Positions 60,885 to 64,000 of a stretch of DNA of 64,000 nucleotides are shown one piece after another (the stretch's first letter is position 1; each line of letters starts with the position of its first letter). The notes beneath the pieces were generated by a model. The model saw nothing but the letters and a program-made list of their open reading frames with translations. It ran no database searches and was not told where the DNA came from. Position numbers and translations under genes: made by a program. Origin of the DNA: Pseudoips prasinana (Eukaryota > Arthropoda > Insecta > Lepidoptera > Nolidae). Location of the stretch: assembly GCA_951640165.1 (NCBI GenBank), contig OX621265.1, positions 22,395,001-22,459,000 on the forward strand. The letters are read 5' to 3'.

Positions 60885-61280
60885 CGATGTTGTCGTCATT
60901 GACAAACAAATGAAAAAGGCATCCTTTGTGAATATAACAGTACCGTATGATGAAAACATCTCTAACGCAGAAAAAGAAAAAAAATCAAAATACCTTGATC
61001 TGAGTTTCCATATTTGCATGGAGAACCGAAAGGCCAGCGATCATACCTATTGTTATATCCACAAATGGAGTTATTCCTAAATCCCTGGAAATCAACCTTG
61101 CATGTTTAGGACTTATATCTGGCTGGAGAGTTACATGCAGAAGGCGGTTCTGCTGGCGAATGCCAGGATTGTGCGGAAATTTCTCTCCGTGTAGCCCATA
61201 TATTGTATGAGTTGTATTTGTATTAAAATACCCTTGTATAATAGCTTGTTAATAATATTGATAATAAACATGTGAGAATC
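60885..61280 (+). mobile_element. LINE C-terminal fragment (R2/R4-like), copy 2
   Basis: Close match to 39955-40370 in coding part and 3' UTR (TTGTCGTCATTGACAAACAA, GCAGAAGGCGGTTCTGCTGG, TAATAAACATGTGAGA). Small deletions break the frame. Confidence 0.65.
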
Positions 61281-61300
61281 AAAATACAAAATCAATATGT

Positions 61301-61655
61301 AACCGCATGGACTTGACATGTGTTCTAACTACCCCCAAATATTCGTAGTAAAGGAGATAAAACTAAATTTGTTTGGTCATTCAACAATGCAAAACTATTA
61401 CTGCTATCAAATCAAATCAAATCAAATAATTTATTTCAGACATGCGTCCATAGTGTTAGTATACAAGATAACTTAGAGACTATTGTTAGTATACATGAAA
61501 AAAGAATTTAGTTAGTATACAAAATAACTTAAGGACTATGTAGCTATGTTTTAATATTTCTAATTGTTCCAATTTCTAAATGACCAAACAAATTTAGTTT
61601 CATCTCCTTTACTACGAATATTTTGGGGTAGTTAGAAATAATTGTCCATGCGGTT
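61301..61655. mobile_element. Inverted-repeat element with about 75-bp arms
   Basis: Left arm 61301-61381 (AACCGCATGGAC, then CCCCAAATATTCGTAGTAAA, TAAATTTGTTTGGTCATT) and its inverse 61578-61655. The interior has an ATCAA repeat run with TTTATTTCAGACATG (61408-61445), a reverse LINE tail, suggesting a small LINE inserted in a DNA foldback. Confidence 0.7.
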
Positions 61656-61660
61656 GGTAG

Positions 61661-61695
61661 TATATAAAAGAGCGCTCGCCTCGTTGACTTTCAGT
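61661..61695 (+). promoter_or_regulatory. TATA box and arthropod initiator
   Basis: TATATAAAAG at 61661-61670 and TCAGTC at 61691-61696; the initiator A lies 32 nt after the first TATA base, the usual arthropod spacing. Downstream only a short frame is present (61642-61836). It could belong to a retroelement LTR rather than a host gene. Confidence 0.5.
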
Positions 61696-62539
61696 CTCCT
61701 ACGAGCACTCGACGAGTTAGCAGCCCTTGAGAATGGTCCGTGGAGGACCGAAACACGTGTTGGGTATCGTACTGGCGCATATAATTTGCTTTTTTATATT
61801 GTCCTTTTTCCATGTGCAAATTGCATCCCGGCATGATTAAACTGACAATTAGCGGAATTAACACTGCATATTGATTTTGTATTTTGATTGTTATGGATTT
61901 CCGCAAAGTAACGCCTGATTCCATTACTTAACATGTGAGAATATTATACATATATAATAATAGCATGTCCCGCTGCCCGCACCTTTGGAAAGTCTCCACT
62001 AACTCAACTGGAACATCTCGGCGCTACGCTGAAATATATCGAAGGACGATAATAAGTTCCCTCGTTAAGTACTAGGTATATATGTATGCCATCAGGGACA
62101 TAGTAACCCAGTACCACGAAGTGGACTATTTCGCCGGTGTATTAAGACATTTCCATAATCAATTCCGTATAATTTTAGATAACATAGGTACAATAAATAA
62201 ATAAATTAAAAAGCCTTTTATTTCAGCAGAATATAACAGTATGTTGAATTACAGAATTTCTTAGTTGGTTAGATATTTTTTGATAATTAGATATCTAGAA
62301 GTGTGTTAACATTATGATAAAGTTTGGTTTGTCTCCTGTGCATGAACCCCTCTACAGGTAAAGGGCTCCCCCAAGGACGTCTAGTCGTCTCTATTTATTA
62401 TTTCCATTACAATATTTATGTATTGTTGTACTGATATTTTCTCATGTAGGTTCAGTAGTTCATTTGACATGTAAGTATTTAAACATTCTCTATATTTCAT
62501 CTTTGTTTTTAACGGGTTTGTTAATATATATATAAATGT

Positions 62540-62815
62540 GACGGTCACCATAGCCTAGTTGGTAGTGCTCCTGCCTACGAAGCTGGTGGTCCTGGGTTCT
62601 AATCCCGATAAGTGCAAATATTTGTGTGATGAGCACGAATATTTGTTTCTGAGTCATGGATGTTTTCTATGTAGGTATATATGTATTTATCTATCTATAT
62701 AAGTATGTGTATCGTCGCCTGGTACCCATAGTACAAGCTTTGTTTAGTTTGGGGCTAGGATGATCTGTGTGACATTGTCCCCAGATATATTATTATTATT
62801 ATTATATTATATTAT
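62540..62815 (+). mobile_element. tRNA-derived SINE, family S2, full length
   Basis: A-box region CATAGCCTAGTTGGTAGTGC, B box GGGTTCTAATCCCG (62595-62608), body GATGAGCACGAATATTTGTT and GTATCGTCGCCTGGTACCCA, and an ATT-repeat tail at 62792-62805. Sister copy in reverse at 58320-58570. Confidence 0.82.
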
Positions 62816-62949
62816 GGTTTATTCTCTTGGACCGTTGCTCTTTTTTGATACCTCTATATTTTGAATCTAAATTTAATACTATAACATAGGTATAATAAGG
62901 GATAGTTAATAAAAAAGAAAATATTTGACAAACGTATATTCATTTTAAA

Positions 62950-63511
62950 AGTAAATAGTTAAATAAGATAAAAGCCTCTCAACCTAAGACTTAAGAACGG
63001 ACTAGCCTTGCCACAATCAAATCTTAGCCTATACAAATCAGGGCCATATGTAAGCGCTATTAAAATTTACAACGGAGTCCCAAAATACATCAAAGATGAA
63101 GAACGATTTCATCCTTTTGTTAAGAAACTAAAAGCATTTCTAATACATAAAAGCTACTACATACTGCAGGAGTTCTATAATGACAAACATTAAATAATGT
63201 AAGTAGGTTAATATTGTATATATGTATAGGGTATATAAATTATTTCAAATAGGTATCAATGCTATTTTATGAATTTAAATTGACGACTTATTAATTAAAT
63301 ACCACATATACCATAATCAGTAATATAATAGAATATATATTATTATAATGTTGTGACATAACTACATATACTTAGAACATTGCATGCCTATTGAAATTGT
63401 TATTAATTAATTATTTAATGTTGGCGTGCCCTAACAGGGTGTCATGTTGAAACTTGTAATACGTAAGACCATTGTACAGATGATTGCAATAAAGATTGAA
63501 TTGAATTAAAA
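62950..63511 (+). mobile_element. LINE C-terminus and 3' UTR
   Basis: 63008-63193 ends a CR1-like RT protein (YVSAIKIYNGVPKYIKDEER), followed by 3' UTR with GGCGTGCCCTAACAGGGTGT and a tail of ATTGA repeats at 63494-63506. 5' truncated. Confidence 0.68.
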
Positions 63512-63589
63512 AGGGTCTAATTAAACATTAAACATAATAAACTAACGATAATTAGATAAAACTACAGAAACCCCATAAAATACATAATA

Positions 63590-64000
63590 AAATAAAATAA
63601 AAAAGGTTTTTATTCACGTAGACTTTAAAAAAGCGCTTGTAAATAGTCAGAACATGTTTGTAGTAATATAGTTGTATACATTATTATTTCTAGTAACATA
63701 GATATTTGGGTACACATTGTATGAAAACATTTATAAAATTTATTTTATTATAGCATTGATATTTAGCTAGCTCGTATCAAGTTATTGTCAAGAGATTATG
63801 TTTAATTATCTAGTTAGTTAGTTAGTAAGTCTAATATTTTTACTACATATTGTCAATGGTTCTGTCTATATTAAGGTATTATTATTATGACGGACCTTGT
63901 GTTAATAACGACGGTCGCGCTTTAATGCTACCACCGGATCCAATGCGCCCCAACTGAGAAGAACTCAGTGGGTTCATCTACTACCGGTTTCAACACGATC
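63590..64000. other. AT-rich sequence with possible LINE tail and repeat end
   Basis: 63590-63660 (TTTTTATTCACGTAGACTTT after an AAATA run) looks like the reverse of a LINE 3' end; 63890-64000 has a GC-richer block (GACGGTCGCGCTTTAATGCT, GAACTCAGTGGGTTC) of unknown repeat type, cut by the window edge. Confidence 0.4.

Overview
The window is animal nuclear DNA, most probably from a moth or butterfly with a repeat-rich genome. The evidence is an intron-containing Toll-family receptor gene, arthropod-type BEL/Pao, CR1 and RTE retroelements, a PIF/Harbinger transposon, tRNA-derived SINEs, and many short repeats with Helitron-like ends (hairpin, then CTAG) of the kind common in Lepidoptera. No bacterial gene organisation, CRISPR array or rRNA gene was seen. 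The lepidopteran assignment is an inference from repeat style, not proven.

The only recognisable host gene is a Toll-family receptor on the minus strand, from about 49.66 kb down to 2.40 kb. I could assemble seven coding exons (49649-49419, 37661-37558, 27832-27759, 26404-26247, 23908-23583, 4842-4530, 3837-2398). All six introns are GT-AG and the phases agree at every junction. The product is 881 residues: signal peptide, leucine-rich repeats, paired cysteine clusters, one membrane segment and a cytoplasmic TIR domain. A splice acceptor 10 nt before the ATG implies at least one upstream 5' UTR exon. About 44 kb of the gene is intron, mostly transposable elements.

Region by region. 1-2.1 kb, beyond the gene's 3' end: two decayed LINE fragments. 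3.8-4.5 kb intron: a LINE tail and a foldback element. 4.8-23.6 kb intron: an old minus-strand Pao element split by a young plus-strand BEL/Pao element (8124-18826, TSD GATTC), itself split by a CR1 LINE with both ORFs open (13043-17800, TSD AATTAG); then an RNase H-bearing LINE, another LINE and a SINE. 23.9-27.8 kb introns: LINE ends and an unclassified repeat inserted in a LINE. 27.8-37.6 kb intron: a Helitron-like element (29575-36843) split by a TIR element (29804-36749, TSD ATAT), which contains an RTE LINE (with a SINE) and a Harbinger transposon (33866-36665) whose two genes are interlocked on opposite strands. 37.7-49.4 kb intron: an orphan LTR with primer-binding site, then a minus-strand RTE-like LINE (38934-47390) split by a second RTE LINE and by an ORF1-only retroposon. 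49.7-64 kb, upstream of the coding region: LINE tails, SINEs, Helitron-like copies, a 121-bp tandem array, a foldback element and a TATA/Inr promoter-like sequence.

The genes do not form a pathway: one immune or developmental receptor is embedded in layered mobile elements. Insertion order can be read from interrupted reading frames and target-site duplications. All family assignments are by eye; no database search or alignment program was used.
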